NCBI RefSeq assembly: GCF_027270315.1
Contig: NZ_CP114413.1
Location: 1,798,001 to 1,862,000 of the forward strand
DNA length: 64,000 nt
Source of the DNA: Streptomyces cinnabarinus
Lineage (GTDB): Bacteria > Actinomycetota > Actinomycetes > Streptomycetales > Streptomycetaceae
Direction: 5' to 3'
This document shows, one piece after another, positions 50,734 to 60,278 of the stretch; the stretch's first letter is position 1, and each line of letters starts with the position of its first letter. A model generated the notes under the pieces. It ran no database searches, was not told where the DNA came from, and saw nothing but the letters and a program-made list of their open reading frames with translations. The translations under genes were made by a program, and so were the position numbers.

Positions 50734-52074
50734 CTAGAGCGGTACGCGCAGTGCGCCGTCGATGAGTTCGGCGGCTTCGGAGGTACCGGCACAGCCGCTG
50801 CGCGCCAGGTGATCGCGCACCGCCCGGAGTCTGTCGCGCAGCCGCTGCGACTCCATTCCCCTGGCCTGTTCGGCCATCTGCACGGCGGTGGCCACGGCCT
50901 TGTCCGCGTGGCCCTGGCGCAGTTCGATCGTGCTGAGCATGGCGAGCCGGTGCACCCGGCCCCGGTCATGGGCGGGATTGTCGACAGCCGCGGCCGCGTG
51001 CTCCCCGGCCGCCGCCAGCTCGCCGAGGCTCAACAGCGCCTCCGCCACCTGGACATTGACCAGGCCCGGCTGGACATAGCCCGTCTCATCGGGTTCGTAT
51101 CCGCGCCGGATGCGTTCGGCGGCCTGCTCGGCACGCCGGATGCAGGACAGGGCGCTCGTGCCGTCGCCGAGGTGGGCGTACGCCTTGGCCTGCATCGCGT
51201 ACAGATCGGAGGCGAGCGCGGGGGTGATGTGCTTGCCGGCGGCGCGCAGCGCGGCCTCCGCGAAGGCGACGGCCTGCCGGAACTCCCGCATGAACAGCGC
51301 CTGGTTGACCAACAGGGCGATCACATAGGCGCCGAGGCCCCGGTCGCCGCTGGCCTTCGCCAGCCGCAGCGCCTGGTGGAAGTAGCGCTGGGCCAGTCCG
51401 TGCGCGTCGGAGTCGTAGGCGCAGATCCCGGCGATGGCGACCAATCCGCCGGTGGCGCGGTGGAGTTGGCGGCCGGTGGCGTCGGTGTAGCTGCCGCGCA
51501 GCAGCGGGGCGGCCTCGGCGTTCAGGAAGCCGACGATCCGGGTGCGGGTCGCGACACCGCCGGCCTTGCGGTACATCTGCTCGTAGTGGGTGCGGGCGGC
51601 CCGCAGCATCTGGATGTCGGCCGGGGTGACCCGGTGCCGGCCGCCCCGGGAGACATCCACGTCCTCGGGCGGGTTCTCCCACTCCCACACCGGCATCACC
51701 GCGGGGGTGCCGGTGACCGCGGGGGCGCCGAGTATGTGCGGGCGCTGCTGCTCGTCGGAGCGCCACAGCGCGGTGGCCCGCTCGACGAACCCGGACAGCG
51801 AGGTGCCGTGCGGGGCGGAGGGCTCACCGGGAACGCCGAGCCCGATGTCGTCGAGGGTGACGGGCCGTTGGAGCCGGCCCGCCAGCACCTCGCAGATCAG
51901 GTCGGGGACCTGACCGCGCGGGCGCTGCCCCTTCAACCACCGTGCCACGGCGGTGTGTTCGTATCGGAGCGCGAGGCCGCGTGCCCGGCCCGCCTGGTTC
52001 ACGTGTGCCGCCAGCCCCGCGTGCGAGATCCCGGCCTCGTCCAGGATCGCGTCGAGCAGAGTGTTGGGCTGCAT
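50734..52074 (-). CDS. TPR-containing regulator of the NsdA-like type
   Basis: This 446-residue protein has an N-terminal helix-turn-helix-like segment (LRYEHTAVARWLKGQRPRGQVPD) and helical TPR-like repeats to the end. This layout is that of the Streptomyces NsdA-like regulators that affect differentiation and antibiotic production. Target genes cannot be told. A 17-bp palindrome TTCACAC-GGG-GTGTGAA lies 47 bp upstream of the start and a TACTCT -10-like box in between. Confidence 0.75.
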   Translation of the reverse strand: MQPNTLLDAILDEAGISHAGLAAHVNQAGRARGLALRYEHTAVARWLKGQRPRGQVPDLICEVLAGRLQRPVTLDDIGLGVPGEPSAPHGTSLSGFVERATALWRSDEQQRPHILGAPAVTGTPAVMPVWEWENPPEDVDVSRGGRHRVTPADIQMLRAARTHYEQMYRKAGGVATRTRIVGFLNAEAAPLLRGSYTDATGRQLHRATGGLVAIAGICAYDSDAHGLAQRYFHQALRLAKASGDRGLGAYVIALLVNQALFMREFRQAVAFAEAALRAAGKHITPALASDLYAMQAKAYAHLGDGTSALSCIRRAEQAAERIRRGYEPDETGYVQPGLVNVQVAEALLSLGELAAAGEHAAAAVDNPAHDRGRVHRLAMLSTIELRQGHADKAVATAVQMAEQARGMESQRLRDRLRAVRDHLARSGCAGTSEAAELIDGALRVPL

Positions 52075-52120
52075 ATATGCCCCCCGGATCGCTCGGTGCC
52101 GTCAGAGTAGTGGTTCCGCC

Positions 52121-52137
52121 TTCACACGGGGTGTGAA
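52121..52137. promoter_or_regulatory. 17-bp palindrome upstream of the TPR regulator
   Basis: TTCACAC and GTGTGAA flank GGG. Position relative to the proposed -10 (52105-52110) suggests an operator for the regulator gene at 52074. Confidence 0.5.
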
Positions 52138-52350
52138 CGGAGTGCTCGAATCCGGGCTGTGTGCGCACTGTCGCGGAGAGTTTCCAACCGGTTGACTGAA
52201 TTGCCTCGCAAGAGGCCGGCCGGGCCGCCGGCTCCCCCTCGTACAGTGCGGCGGCCCGCATCCGCGCCGTCCGCCCAGCTGCCTGCCCGACACTCCGTGG
52301 CGGGGCGGACGGCTGCCGCCGGCCGAACGGTACGGCTGAACGCCGTTGCG

Positions 52351-53409
52351 CTAAAGGTGCGTTGTCGGCTGCGGGCGCGTTGTGGCTGGTCGCGCGGTTC
52401 CCCGTGCCCCTAAAGGGTGGGTTCGGTCGTTCCGCAGGATCAGCAACGCGACATCGTCTGCCGGTGTGCCTCCTGTGTGGTGCATCAGTGCTCTGAGCAC
52501 CGTGCGCAGCATCAATTGTGGTGACGACGGCTGGGCATGGACTGCTCCCACTAACGCTGCTTGCAGGGAAAAGAACCGGCCATGTCCGTCACGGGCGTCT
52601 TCGACACCGTCCGTATGGAGGCTCAGGGTGTCGCCGGGCAACAGAACGCCGCAGACGGCGACCGGGAGTTCCGGCGGCAGCGGGAAGGAGCCGAGCGGGG
52701 GCAGCGGGTCCGCCCGGTCCAGCTGCTCGACCCGCGTACCTCTGATCAAGTACGGCCATGGATGACCGCAGTTGAGGACCCGTACGTCGCCCTCCGTTGC
52801 GATCTCCAGCAACAGGACGGTCGCGAACTCCTCCGCCGCGGGGTGTTCGTCCCGGGAGCGCGCGCGAAGGTGCCGGTCCAGGGCCCGCTCCAGCCGGCGC
52901 AGCACCCGGTCCAGGTCGGGCTCGTCATGGACCGCCTCGCGGAAGCTGCCGAGCAGGGCGGCGGCCGTACCGACGGCGGCGATTCCATGGCCGCGGACGT
53001 CGCCCATCACCACCCGCACACCGTGCTCGGTGGCGATGACCTCGTACAGGTCGCCGCCCACACTGGCCCCTCGGTCGGCGGAGAGCTGGGCGGCGGCGAT
53101 GTTCAGTCCGTCGATACGCGGGGGCAGTGGCCGCAGCAGCACGCTCTGCGCGACTCCGGCGACCCGGCGGATCTGCCGCAGCTCACGGAGCAGGGCCTGG
53201 CGGACATGGAGTATCAGGCCGGTGCCGACCGCGAAGAACACGGCGCTGGTCACCACGCGCGCCCCGAGGGCGTCCGACTGGGCGAGCGGGCAGGCGAGCT
53301 TGTAGGTGATCGCCATCGCGCCCCAGGCGGTGGGCAGCCCCAGCGCGAGCAGCCGACGGGGAATCGCAGCCCTGATGCGGATCATGCGAATCATGCGGTG
53401 GCCCCCCAT
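52351..53409 (-). CDS. SpoIIE-type PP2C serine phosphatase, membrane anchored
   Basis: This 352-residue protein probably dephosphorylates an anti-sigma-factor antagonist. Two hydrophobic helices in the first 75 residues (LLALGLPTAWGAMAITY, VVTSAVFFAVGTGLIL) are followed by the PP2C core: ASVGGDLYEV, VMGDVRGHGIAA, LNCGHPWPYLI, and TPADDVALLILR with the metal-binding Asp. The C-terminal tail (LGARGTARPATTRPQPTTHL) is encoded by a dispersed repeat and is probably acquired. No kinase or antagonist gene is adjacent. Confidence 0.88.
   Translation of the reverse strand: MGGHRMIRMIRIRAAIPRRLLALGLPTAWGAMAITYKLACPLAQSDALGARVVTSAVFFAVGTGLILHVRQALLRELRQIRRVAGVAQSVLLRPLPPRIDGLNIAAAQLSADRGASVGGDLYEVIATEHGVRVVMGDVRGHGIAAVGTAAALLGSFREAVHDEPDLDRVLRRLERALDRHLRARSRDEHPAAEEFATVLLLEIATEGDVRVLNCGHPWPYLIRGTRVEQLDRADPLPPLGSFPLPPELPVAVCGVLLPGDTLSLHTDGVEDARDGHGRFFSLQAALVGAVHAQPSSPQLMLRTVLRALMHHTGGTPADDVALLILRNDRTHPLGARGTARPATTRPQPTTHL
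52352..52420. repeat. Streptomyces intergenic repeat, copy 3, inside a coding end
   Basis: GTGCGTTGTCGGCTGCGGGC and GTGGCTGGTCGCGCGGTTCC, then CCGTGCCCCTAAAGGG, match the family seen at 13236 and 24905. Here it encodes the last about 20 residues and the stop of the SpoIIE-type phosphatase. Confidence 0.75.
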
Positions 53410-53425
53410 GTAGGCCCAGTCAACG

Positions 53426-53463
53426 CAGAATCGGACCGACCCCGAAAGGCCGGTCCGATTCTG
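53426..53463 (-). terminator. Terminator of pheST
   Basis: The perfect 13-bp stem CAGAATCGGACCG / CGGTCCGATTCTG has a 12-nt loop and lies 75 nt after the pheT stop, before the phosphatase gene on the same strand. Confidence 0.85.
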
Positions 53464-53538
53464 TCGACCGCATGGCCCGGAAGGACCAGTTCGCCCAGAA
53501 ACCTCACCCGATTGAGTGAGGTGACTGTGAGGTGGGTG

Positions 53539-56052
53539 CTAGCCCCGAAGCACCGCCCCGGTCCGCTCGCCCGCGAGGGCAACCGCCGCGTCCCGGGCGG
53601 CCGATGCCTCGTCGACCGTCAGCGTCCGGTCGCCCGCGCGGAAGCGGAGCGCGTACGCCAGCGACTTCTTGCCGTCACCCAGCTGCTCCGCGTTCTCGTA
53701 CACGTCGAACAGCCGGATGGCCTCCAGCAGAGCCCCCGCGCCTTCACGCAGCGCGGACTCCACGTCGGTGTGCGGCACGAACTTGTCGACCACGAGGGCG
53801 ACATCCTGCGTGGCGACCGGGAAGGCGGAGATGCTGGGCGCCTGCGGCACCCCGTCCCCGGCCTGCTCCAGCGCGTCCAGGTCCAGCTCCGTCGCGCAGG
53901 TGCGCGCGGGCAGCCCCAGCGCCTTGAGCACCCGCGGGTGCAGCTCACCGGCGTGACCGACGACCCGCTCGGCGCCGTCGACGGCGACCGCCAGCTCGGC
54001 GCACCGGCCCGGGTGCCACGGCCCGTACTGCCCGGACCGCACGATCAGTTCGGCGCCCGACTCGGCGGCGACGGTCCGCGCGGCCTGCACCGCGTCGGCC
54101 CAGCCCGCCGGACGGCCCGCGCCCCACCAGCCGGCCTGCTCGCGGGCGCCCGCGAGGACGACGGCGACATGGCGCGGCTGCTCGGGCAGCACCGAGTTGA
54201 CCTCGGCGATCTCCTCGTCCGTCGGCCGCCGGTCCACCGGCAGATGGGCGGCGGACCGCTGCTCCTCGCGCGGCTGGAAGACCAGTCCGGTCTCGAACAG
54301 GGCCAGGTCGTGCGAGCCCCGTCCGTCATTGCGCCGCAGCGCGCCGAGCAGACCCGGCAGCAGCGACGTACGGAGCGCGGGCTCCTCGTCGTTGAGCGGG
54401 TTGGTGAGCTTCACGACCCGGCGGGCCGGGTCCTCGGCGTCCAGACCGAGCTGGTCGAAGACCTGCTCGCTGATGAACGGGTAGTTCGGCGCCTCGACGT
54501 ACCCGGCACCGGCCAGCGCGCGGCCGACCCGGCGGTGCAGCCGCTGGCGGTGCGTCAGGCCACGGCCGGACGGCGGCTTGGGCAGCGTGGAGGGCAGGTT
54601 CTCGTAGCCCTCCAGACGAATGACCTCCTCGGCGAGGTCGTTCTGCTCCAGCAGGTCGGGCCGCCAGGACGGGACGGTGACGATCAGCTCGTCCTGCCCG
54701 TACACATCGCAGCCGACCTCCTGGAGGCGGCGGACGACGGTCTCACGGCCGTAGACGACGCCCGCGACCTTGTCGGGGTGGTTCGCCGGGACGGTGATGG
54801 TGTGCGGCGCGGAGGGCGCGACGACCTCGGTGACCCCGGCCTCGGCGGTGCCGCCCGCCAGCAGCACCAGCAGGTCGACCGTGCGCTGGGCCGCAGCGGC
54901 GGCGGCAGCCGGGTCGACGCCGCGCTCGAAGCGACGGGACGCCTCGGAGGACAGCTTGTGGCGGCGGGCCGTACGCGCGATGGCTACCTGGTCGAAGTGA
55001 GCGGCCTCGATGACCACGTCGGACGTGGCGTTCTCCAGGTCCTCGTGGTCGGCGATCTCCGTGTTGGCGCCGCCCATGACACCCGCGAGGCCGATGGGAC
55101 CACGGTCGTCGGTGATGACCAGGTCCTCGGAGTGCAGCTTGCGCTCGACGCCGTCGAGGGTGACGATCTTCTCGCCCTCCTCGGCACGCCGGACGCCGAT
55201 CGTGCCCTGGACGAGGCCACGGTCGTAGGCGTGCAGCGGCTGACCGAGCTCCATCATCACGTAGTTGGTGACGTCGACGGCGAGCGAGATCGGGCGCATG
55301 CCGACCTTCTGGAGCCGGCGCCGGAGCCAGATCGGGGACCGCGCCTCGGGGCTCAGACCGGTGACGGTGCGGGCGGTGAAGCGGTCGCAGCCCATCGGGT
55401 CGGAGACCTGCACCGGGTACCCGAAGGCGTTCGGCGCGGGCACGTCGAGCAGCGCCGGGTCGCGCAGCGGCAGACCGTAGGCGATGGCGGTCTCGCGGGC
55501 GACGCCGCGGATGGACAGGCAGTCGCCGCGGTTGGCGGTGACGGCGATGTCCAGGACCTCGTCGACCAGTTCGAGCAGCTCGACGGCGTCCTTGCCGACC
55601 TCGGTCTCCGGGGGCAGCACGATGATGCCCTTGGTGCCGTCGTCGCCCATGCCCAGCTCGTCGCTGGAGCAGATCATGCCGTGCGAGTTGCGGCCGTAGG
55701 TCTTGCGCGCGGAGATCGCGAAGCCGCCGGGCAGCACCGCGCCCGGGAGGACCACGACGACCTTGTCGCCAGCCTGGAAGTTCCGGGCGCCGCAGACGAT
55801 CTCCTGGGGCTCACCCGTGCCGTTGGCCTGGCCGACGTCGACGGTGCAGAAGCGGATCGGCTTCTTGAACTCCGTCAACTCCTCGATGGTCAGCACCTGT
55901 CCGACGACCAGCGGGCCCTTGAGGCCGTCGCCGAGCTGCTCGACGGTCTCGACCTCGAGTCCGGCCGAAATGAGCTTGGCCTGCACATCGCGGCCGGTCT
56001 CGGTGGCCGGCAGGTCGACGTACTCCCGCAGCCAAGAAAGCGGGATCCGCAT
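53539..56052 (-). CDS. pheT: Phenylalanyl-tRNA synthetase beta subunit
   Basis: This is the larger subunit of the alpha2-beta2 enzyme that charges tRNA-Phe. Its 837 residues have the N-terminal tRNA-binding OB fold (EIVCGARNFQAGDKVVVVLPGA), the B3/B4 editing domain, B5, and the C-terminal anticodon-binding domain (ISAFPVATQDVALVVDKFVPH). ATG 56052 overlaps the pheS stop by one base (TGATG), giving coupled translation. Confidence 0.97.
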   Translation of the reverse strand: MRIPLSWLREYVDLPATETGRDVQAKLISAGLEVETVEQLGDGLKGPLVVGQVLTIEELTEFKKPIRFCTVDVGQANGTGEPQEIVCGARNFQAGDKVVVVLPGAVLPGGFAISARKTYGRNSHGMICSSDELGMGDDGTKGIIVLPPETEVGKDAVELLELVDEVLDIAVTANRGDCLSIRGVARETAIAYGLPLRDPALLDVPAPNAFGYPVQVSDPMGCDRFTARTVTGLSPEARSPIWLRRRLQKVGMRPISLAVDVTNYVMMELGQPLHAYDRGLVQGTIGVRRAEEGEKIVTLDGVERKLHSEDLVITDDRGPIGLAGVMGGANTEIADHEDLENATSDVVIEAAHFDQVAIARTARRHKLSSEASRRFERGVDPAAAAAAAQRTVDLLVLLAGGTAEAGVTEVVAPSAPHTITVPANHPDKVAGVVYGRETVVRRLQEVGCDVYGQDELIVTVPSWRPDLLEQNDLAEEVIRLEGYENLPSTLPKPPSGRGLTHRQRLHRRVGRALAGAGYVEAPNYPFISEQVFDQLGLDAEDPARRVVKLTNPLNDEEPALRTSLLPGLLGALRRNDGRGSHDLALFETGLVFQPREEQRSAAHLPVDRRPTDEEIAEVNSVLPEQPRHVAVVLAGAREQAGWWGAGRPAGWADAVQAARTVAAESGAELIVRSGQYGPWHPGRCAELAVAVDGAERVVGHAGELHPRVLKALGLPARTCATELDLDALEQAGDGVPQAPSISAFPVATQDVALVVDKFVPHTDVESALREGAGALLEAIRLFDVYENAEQLGDGKKSLAYALRFRAGDRTLTVDEASAARDAAVALAGERTGAVLRG

Positions 56053-57173
56053 CAGATCTCCATCCCGAACGGCCGGGTGAACCGGATGTCACCCTCGACC
56101 ATGTCTCGCATGTCCTCGACGTTGTGGCGGAACATCAGCATCCGCTCGATGCCGAACCCGAAGGCGAAGCCGCTGTACTTCTCCGGGTCGACGCCGCAGG
56201 CGGTGAGCACCCGCGGGTTGACCATGCCGCAGCCGCCCAGCTCGATCCAGCCTTCGCTGGAGCAGGTGCGGCAGGGCCGGTCGGGGTTGCCGACGGACTC
56301 GCCCTTGCACACGTAGCAGAGCATGTCCATCTCGGCGGACGGCTCGGTGAACGGGAAGAAGTTCGGCCGCAGCCGGGTCTTCATGCCCTCGCCGAACAGG
56401 GACTGGACCATGTGGTCCAGGGTGCCCTTGAGGTCGCTCATGGTCAGGCCCTCGTCCACGGCGAGCAGCTCGACCTGGTGGAAGACCGGGGTGTGGGTGG
56501 CGTCCAGCTCGTCGGTGCGGTACACGCGGCCCGGGCAGATGACGTAGACCGGCAGCTCGCGGTCGAGCAGGGAGCGGATCTGCACCGGCGAGGTGTGGGT
56601 GCGCAGCACGACACCGGACTCGGTGCCGCCCTTCGGGCCCTCGACGAAGAAGGTGTCGGCCTCGCCGCGCGCCGGGTGGTCCGGGCCGATGTTGAGGGCG
56701 TCGAAGTTGAACCACTCGGCCTCGACCTGGGGGCCCTCGGCGACCTCGTAGCCCATGGCCACGAAGATGTCCTCGATGCGCTCCGAGAGCGTGGTCAGCG
56801 GGTGGCGGGCGCCGGCCGGTACCCGGTCGTGGGGCAGCGTGACGTCCACCGCCTCCTCGACCAGCACGCGCGCGTCGCGCTCCGCCTCCAGCTCGGTCTG
56901 ACGGCCGGTGAGCGCCTTGTTCACGGCGCCTCGGGCCTGGCCGACGAGCTTGCCCGCGGCGGCCTTGGCGTGCGGGGGCAGGGCGCCGATCTCGCGGTTG
57001 GCGAGGGCCAGCGGGGAGGTGCCACCGGTGTGGGCGACCTTGGCCTCCTGGAGCGCGTCGAGGGAGTCCGCGGCGGCGAAGGCGGCGAGCGCCTCGTCCC
57101 GCATGCGCTCGATCTCTTCCGGTTTCAACGCCTCGACCTCGACAGGGTCGTACGACTTATTCGGTGCCGACAT
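56052..57173 (-). CDS. pheS: Phenylalanyl-tRNA synthetase alpha subunit
   Basis: This catalytic subunit has 373 residues. The N-terminal coiled coil is followed by the class-II core with motif 1 region HPLTTLSERIEDIF, motif 2 RTHTSPVQ..CPGRVYRTDELDATHTPVFHQ and motif 3 GFGIERMLM. Four Cys (CYVCKGES, CRTCSSEG) may bind zinc, as in other actinobacterial PheS. ATG 57173 is the start. A TAGACT -10-like box lies at 57261-57266 upstream. Confidence 0.97.
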   Translation of the reverse strand: MSAPNKSYDPVEVEALKPEEIERMRDEALAAFAAADSLDALQEAKVAHTGGTSPLALANREIGALPPHAKAAAGKLVGQARGAVNKALTGRQTELEAERDARVLVEEAVDVTLPHDRVPAGARHPLTTLSERIEDIFVAMGYEVAEGPQVEAEWFNFDALNIGPDHPARGEADTFFVEGPKGGTESGVVLRTHTSPVQIRSLLDRELPVYVICPGRVYRTDELDATHTPVFHQVELLAVDEGLTMSDLKGTLDHMVQSLFGEGMKTRLRPNFFPFTEPSAEMDMLCYVCKGESVGNPDRPCRTCSSEGWIELGGCGMVNPRVLTACGVDPEKYSGFAFGFGIERMLMFRHNVEDMRDMVEGDIRFTRPFGMEI

Positions 57174-57300
57174 CTCTTCCCGTGCTTCCGATTGGCTGGC
57201 GGATGGTCCCCGTGACCGGCGCGGTGGGCCGTGAGCAGGACACAAAGGTGCCAAAGGCCGAGTCTAACGGGGTGAGGGTGTACGAATGCGCCCGTGGCCG

Positions 57301-58437
57301 TCAGGCGAGATACGCCGGTGCGGCCACGGGCAACGTAAATCGGAACTCGGCGCCGCCACTGGCGGCGCGGCCGACCGTGATGGTGCCGCCGTGGGCCTCG
57401 ACGATGCCCTTGACGATGTAGAGCCCGAGCCCGGTGCCGCCGCGCTTGCTGCCCCGCCAGAAGCGGGTGAAGACGCGGTTCATGGACTCCTCCGGGATGC
57501 CGGACCCCTCGTCGCTCACCGTGACCGACGTGCCGGTGTCCTCGCCCTCGCGGGGGGACGCCGTGGGCGTGACGTCAATCGTGACGGTTCCCTCGCCGTG
57601 CCGCACCGCATTTTCCAGCAGGTTGCTGAGCACCTGGTCGACCTTGTCGGGGTCGGCCCACAGATCGGGCAGCGGCTGCTCCAGGCGCAGCAGGAAGCGG
57701 TCGGCGGGCTGGCCCGCGGCGACGTAGGCCTGGATGTGCCGTCCGACGGCCGCGCCGATGTCGACGGGCTGGCGCCTGACCTCCAGGCGGCCGGAGTCGA
57801 TGCGGGAGATGTCCAGCAGTTCGGCGATGAGCCGGGTGACGCGGTCGGCGTCGGCGTCGACGGTCTCCAGCATCAGCCGCTTCTGGTCGTCGGTGAACCT
57901 CTCCCACTTGGCGAGCAGGGTCGCGGTGAAGCCCTTGACGGAGGTGAGCGGCGAGCGCAGCTCGTGGGCGACGGTGGCGATCAGCTCGGCGTGGCTGCGC
58001 TCGGTGCGGCGCCGGGCCTCGGTGTCCCGCAGGGAGACGACGACACGGCGGACCGGGCCGGTGGGCTCGGCGCGGACGTACCGCACGGACACCAGCACTT
58101 CCCGACCGCCCGGCAGCAGCAGATTCCGCTCGGGCTGGCGCACCCGGATGGCAAGGCCGCCGTACGGATCGGTCAGCTGCCACCAGCGGCGGCCTTCCAG
58201 ATCCTCTAACGGCAGGGCCTTCTCCAGCCGTTGGCCGAGGGCCTCGGCGGCGGAGACGGCGGTGATGCGCTCGGCGGCGGCGTTGAAGCAGACGACACGG
58301 CCCTGCTCGTCGGCGACGACGAGTCCGTCGGGCAGGTCGTCGGGGTCGAGACCGAGCTCGGCGAGCTCACCGGACCGGGGCGCGGGCGGGCGACGCACAT
58401 CCCGTGCTCCCGGTGCGCTGCTCGTGCCGACACTCAT
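57301..58437 (-). CDS. PAS-containing sensor histidine kinase
   Basis: This 378-residue kinase has no clear membrane helix and is probably cytoplasmic. A PAS domain lies at about 30-135 (LVVADEQGRVVCFNAAAERI). The HisKA box with phospho-His is TVAHELRSPLTSVKGF, followed by HATPase_c boxes N (SNLLENAVRHG), G1 (DEGSGIPEESM) and G2 (GGTGLGLYIVKGIVEAHGG). No response regulator is adjacent. It lies 51 bp downstream of the rRNA methyltransferase on the same strand. Confidence 0.92.
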   Translation of the reverse strand: MSVGTSSAPGARDVRRPPAPRSGELAELGLDPDDLPDGLVVADEQGRVVCFNAAAERITAVSAAEALGQRLEKALPLEDLEGRRWWQLTDPYGGLAIRVRQPERNLLLPGGREVLVSVRYVRAEPTGPVRRVVVSLRDTEARRRTERSHAELIATVAHELRSPLTSVKGFTATLLAKWERFTDDQKRLMLETVDADADRVTRLIAELLDISRIDSGRLEVRRQPVDIGAAVGRHIQAYVAAGQPADRFLLRLEQPLPDLWADPDKVDQVLSNLLENAVRHGEGTVTIDVTPTASPREGEDTGTSVTVSDEGSGIPEESMNRVFTRFWRGSKRGGTGLGLYIVKGIVEAHGGTITVGRAASGGAEFRFTLPVAAPAYLA

Positions 58438-58488
58438 CCCCGTACCCCACCTCTCAGCCGACCGAGGGGTCCCGAGCTGGTCACCCTA

Positions 58489-59337
58489 CTAGCTCTCGGT
58501 GACGGAGCGGCACCCTCCGGAGGCGCGCTGTGCACGGGCCGACGCGTAGAGACATACGGCCGCGGCGGTGGCGAGGTTCAGACTCTCGGCCTTCCCGTGG
58601 ATCGGTACGCGCACGACGGCGTCCGCGAGCGCGCGGGTCTCCTCCGGAAGCCCCCATGCCTCGTTGCCGAACACCCAGGCGGTCGGCCCGCCCATGGTTC
58701 CCTTGTCCAGCTCGTCGTCGAGATCGTCGTCCCCGGCGCCGTCGGCGGCGAGGATCCGCACCCCGGCGTCCTTCAGCCCGGCGACCGCCTGCTCGACGGG
58801 CACGCCCACGGCCACGGGCAGATGGAACAGCGATCCGACGGAGGCGCGGACGGCCTTGGGGTTGTAGAGATCGACGGAGGCGTCGGTCAGGACGACGGCC
58901 TCGGCACCGGCGGCGTCGGCGCACCGGAGCACGGTCCCCGCGTTCCCCGGGTCGCGCACATGGGCGAGTACGGCGACGAGCCTCGGCCGGGCGGCGAGGA
59001 TCTCCTCGAAGGGGGTGTCCAGGAACCGGCAGATCCCAACCAGCCCCTGGGGCGTGACGGTGGTCGAGATATCGGCGATGACCTGCTCGGACGCCAGATG
59101 CACCCAGGCGCCCACAGCACGGGCCTCGCCGATGATGTCGGCGTACCGCTCCGCGGCCTCGACGGTGGCGAACAGCTCGACGAGGGTGTCCTCGAACCCG
59201 GCCGCCTCCCGCACCGCCTGCGGCCCCTCGGCCAGGAACAGCCGCTCCTTCCCCCGGAAGTTCCGCTTGGCGAGCCGCCGGGCGGCGGCAACGCGAGGGG
59301 AACGGGGGGAAATCAGCTCGGGGGCAACAGGGGGCAT
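58489..59337 (-). CDS. SpoU/TrmH-family RNA 2'-O-methyltransferase
   Basis: This 282-residue enzyme probably methylates a ribose in 23S rRNA or tRNA. An N-terminal substrate-binding domain (KRNFRGKERLFLAEGPQAVREA) precedes the SpoU knot: motif 1 HVRDPGNAGTVLRCADAAG, motif 2 WVFGNEAWGLPEE, motif 3 ESLNLATAAAVCLY. ATG 59337 is preferred over GTG 59346. It follows rplT and a hairpin terminator. Confidence 0.9.
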   Translation of the reverse strand: MPPVAPELISPRSPRVAAARRLAKRNFRGKERLFLAEGPQAVREAAGFEDTLVELFATVEAAERYADIIGEARAVGAWVHLASEQVIADISTTVTPQGLVGICRFLDTPFEEILAARPRLVAVLAHVRDPGNAGTVLRCADAAGAEAVVLTDASVDLYNPKAVRASVGSLFHLPVAVGVPVEQAVAGLKDAGVRILAADGAGDDDLDDELDKGTMGGPTAWVFGNEAWGLPEETRALADAVVRVPIHGKAESLNLATAAAVCLYASARAQRASGGCRSVTES

Positions 59338-59433
59338 CCAACTCACCTTCGGTACCAATTTTCCGCCGCAACGGCGATCAACCACAACGGCGGATTACGG
59401 CGGTGCCGAACCCACCCACACCCTGACATGCAA

Positions 59434-59463
59434 CGGACCCGCAGGCAGAAACCCACGGGTCCG
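59434..59463 (-). terminator. Hairpin after rplT
   Basis: CGGACCCG and CGGGTCCG pair with a 14-nt loop, 30 nt after the rplT stop, likely ending the infC-rpmI-rplT transcript. Confidence 0.6.
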
Positions 59464-59492
59464 AATCACATCGGCTCAAGCCGAGCGCAGCG

Positions 59493-59876
59493 TCACGCAG
59501 CCTTCGGCGCGTTGACGTCCGCCGGCAGGGCCTTCTGCGCGACCTCGACCAGCGCGGCGAACGCGGTGGCGTCGTTGACGGCCAGCTCGGCGAGGATCTT
59601 GCGGTCGACCTCGACGTTGGCGGCCTTCAGGCCCTGGATGAAGCGGTTGTACGTGATGCCGTTGGCGCGGGCAGCGGCGTTGATGCGCTGGATCCACAGC
59701 TGACGGAAGTCGCCCTTGCGCTTCTTGCGGTCGTTGTAGTTGTAGACCAGCGAGTGGGTGACCTGCTCCTTGGCCTTGCGGTACAGGCGCGAACGCTGAC
59801 CGCGGTAGCCGGAGGCCTGCTCCAGGATCGCCCGGCGCTTCTTGTGGGCGTTGACTGCCCGCTTGACGCGTGCCAC
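59493..59876 (-). CDS. rplT: 50S ribosomal protein L20
   Basis: This 127-residue ribosomal protein begins ARVKRAVNAHKKRR and includes the L20 signature KGDFRQLWIQRINAAAR. It binds 23S rRNA early in assembly and in other bacteria represses its own operon. GTG 59876 is the start. It follows rpmI by 95 bp. Confidence 0.98.
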   Translation of the reverse strand: MARVKRAVNAHKKRRAILEQASGYRGQRSRLYRKAKEQVTHSLVYNYNDRKKRKGDFRQLWIQRINAAARANGITYNRFIQGLKAANVEVDRKILAELAVNDATAFAALVEVAQKALPADVNAPKAA

Positions 59877-59971
59877 TTGTTAACTCCTTGTAGCGGGGCC
59901 GTGGTTGTCCTCACACGGCCCGAATTCGATTGGGTCCCGGTCCTGACGTACGGCGCCGAGGCGCCGGTGCG

Positions 59972-60166
59972 TCACTTGCCGAGAAGCTTCTTGATCTTCT
60001 TGGCGTCGCCCGGGGCCATCTCGGCGTTGCCGGTGAGGCGACGCGTCACGCGGGACGACTTGTGCTCAAGCAGGTGGCGCTTGCCGGCGCGCTCACGGAG
60101 CACCTTGCCGGAGCCGGTGACCTTGAAGCGCTTGCTGGCACCGCTGTGCGACTTGTTCTTCGGCAT
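59972..60166 (-). CDS. rpmI: 50S ribosomal protein L35
   Basis: This 64-residue ribosomal protein begins MPKNKSHSGASKRFKVTG and has RHLLEHKSSRVTRRL, typical of L35. It is the middle gene of infC-rpmI-rplT. Confidence 0.98.
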   Translation of the reverse strand: MPKNKSHSGASKRFKVTGSGKVLRERAGKRHLLEHKSSRVTRRLTGNAEMAPGDAKKIKKLLGK

Positions 60167-60278
60167 AGCGCCGTTCTCTCCTCGTCAGTGGCGTTCCGGT
60201 GCCCGGTCGCAAAACCGGGCACGGTGGAACGTCGCTCTTCGTTGTCGTTTCGATCCTGGGGACTCGCGCCCCCGGGGA

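Noticed and set aside
52561..56316. A 1251-codon open frame on the plus strand opposite pheT
   Set aside because: It is the third-position-biased shadow of pheT and the phosphatase gene; no recognisable motif.
57174..57300. Phe leader peptide or T-box upstream of pheS
   Set aside because: No short start-stop frame with Phe codons and no T-box sequence is present in the 127-bp gap.
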